Positions 63,418 to 64,000 of a stretch of DNA of 64,000 nucleotides are shown here, piece by piece. Source of the DNA: Microbacterium barkeri (lineage in GTDB: Bacteria > Actinomycetota > Actinomycetes > Actinomycetales > Microbacteriaceae). The translations under genes and the position numbers were made by a program. A model generated the notes under the pieces. It made no database searches. It worked only from the letters and a program-made list of their open reading frames with translations, and was not told the DNA's origin. Position 1 is the first letter of the stretch. Every line of letters begins with the position of its first letter. Location of the stretch: contig NZ_BSEJ01000003.1 in NCBI RefSeq assembly GCF_027921765.1, forward strand, positions 186,001 through 250,000. The letters are read 5' to 3'.

Positions 63418-64000
63418 ATGACCGCATCCGCCTCCGCGCCCTCGAGGCCCTCCGACGGATCCGCCGCGGACGGCGTCCCGACGCTGTGCCTCGACGCCAC
63501 CCATCGCCTCGCGCGCGACGGCTACGCCTTCGGCCTCCGCGGATACCGGGACGTCGGGGCCGACGCCTTCCGCACCCGGCTCGTCGGGCGCCCCGTCGTG
63601 GTCGCCCGCGGAGCCGAGGCCGCCCACGTCTTCGGCGCCGGCGGCTTCCGACGCAGCGGCGCCATCCCGCGATCCGCGATGCACCTCCTGCAGGACGAGG
63701 GCAGCGTCCAGGCGCTCGAGGGCGAACGGCACCGCGTGCGCCGCGCGCTCCTCCTCGAGATCGCCGAGCGCGGGCGCGGGACGCTCGTGGCGCTGTTCCG
63801 CTCCGAGTGGGGCGCCGCGGTGGAGGAGGTCTCGGGGGAGCGCACGAGTCTGCTGGATGTCGCGACGACGGCGCTTGCACGCGCTGCGTTCCACTGGGTC
63901 GGGGTGATGCCGCCGCCCGTGGAGGAGCGCGCGATCACGGCCGGCCTGCGCGGCATGATCGACAGCGCGGCGAGCATCGGCCCCCGCAACTGGGCGGCAC
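63418..64000 (+). CDS. CYP152-like fatty-acid P450 peroxygenase (3' end outside window)
   Basis: 194 complete codons from ATG 63418 are visible; the frame is open at the window end, where about half the protein, including the heme-Cys loop, is missing. The N-terminal pattern LARDGYAFGLRGYRDVGADA, FRTRLVGRPVVVARGAEAAH, FRRSGAIPRSAMHLLQDEGS and VQALEGERHRVRR follows the CYP152 family. Members hydroxylate or decarboxylate fatty acids with hydrogen peroxide. The usual downstream residues cannot be checked. GGAG lies just before the start. Confidence 0.72.
   Translation, partial: MTASASAPSRPSDGSAADGVPTLCLDATHRLARDGYAFGLRGYRDVGADAFRTRLVGRPVVVARGAEAAHVFGAGGFRRSGAIPRSAMHLLQDEGSVQALEGERHRVRRALLLEIAERGRGTLVALFRSEWGAAVEEVSGERTSLLDVATTALARAAFHWVGVMPPPVEERAITAGLRGMIDSAASIGPRNWAA

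Overview
The window is GC-rich DNA from an actinobacterium, most likely a Microbacteriaceae member close to Microbacterium (inference). Support: strong G/C third-position bias, GTG starts, many TANNNT -10 boxes lying 6-7 nt before start codons (leaderless transcripts), an L28-L33-S14 cluster without zinc-binding cysteines, and mostly actinobacterial-type housekeeping genes. No tRNA, rRNA, CRISPR array, transposase or complete prophage was seen.

Region 1 (1-13.5 kb) is the effector end of a type VII (ESX) secretion locus. It holds an FHA protein cut by the window edge, three WXG100-type proteins, and a 1600-residue polymorphic toxin. The toxin joins an ESX-type N-terminus, a (T-P-D/E-G/S) pentapeptide linker and three different effector domains: a TNT-like NAD glycohydrolase, a papain-fold domain and a DNA/RNA endonuclease. 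Three overlapping small genes follow as probable immunity genes; the first is YezG-like and the next two are homologous to each other. A separate, unsecreted TNT-like protein is encoded convergently. Membrane, RDD-FHA and FHA-winged-helix proteins close the locus. The 50-bp palindromes described below flank this region.

Region 2 (13.5-24.2 kb): sugar kinase; thioredoxin-reductase-like flavoprotein with a divergent MerR regulator and a perfect 24-bp palindrome; purB; a WXG-like protein with an alpha/beta hydrolase; small membrane protein; HisC-type aminotransferase; and a three-gene 2-oxoacid dehydrogenase operon (E1alpha, E1beta, E2).

Region 3 (24.2-33 kb) is a zinc-starvation regulon: P-loop-less CobW-like protein, cysteine-free L36, ZnuA-, ZnuC- and ZnuB-type transporter, and Zur. 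Three Zur-box-like palindromes sit at the expected places. A permease/TIGR03943 pair, a membrane-anchored propeller-like protein and 3-methyladenine glycosylase follow.

Region 4 (33-41 kb): a secreted GH43 arabinanase and a six-gene sugar-catabolic operon (ABC binding protein, two permeases, ROK regulator, GMC oxidoreductase, TIM-barrel isomerase). The enzyme pair suggests a 3-keto-glycoside pathway.

Region 5 (41-50 kb): L28-L33-S14 operon behind a structured leader, HU, CopD-CtaG fusion, a Tat-exported intradiol-dioxygenase-like lipoprotein followed directly by tatA-tatC-tatB, a membrane-anchored protein and a PIF1-like helicase.

Region 6 (50-64 kb): a beta-lactamase-fold lipoprotein lacking its catalytic residues, FUSC protein, MFS exporter with MarR regulator, an MksBEF/JetABC condensin operon with no JetD nuclease gene in the window, a second MFS transporter, a YbdK-type carboxylate-amine ligase, a small Cys-containing protein, and the start of a CYP152-like P450 cut by the window end.
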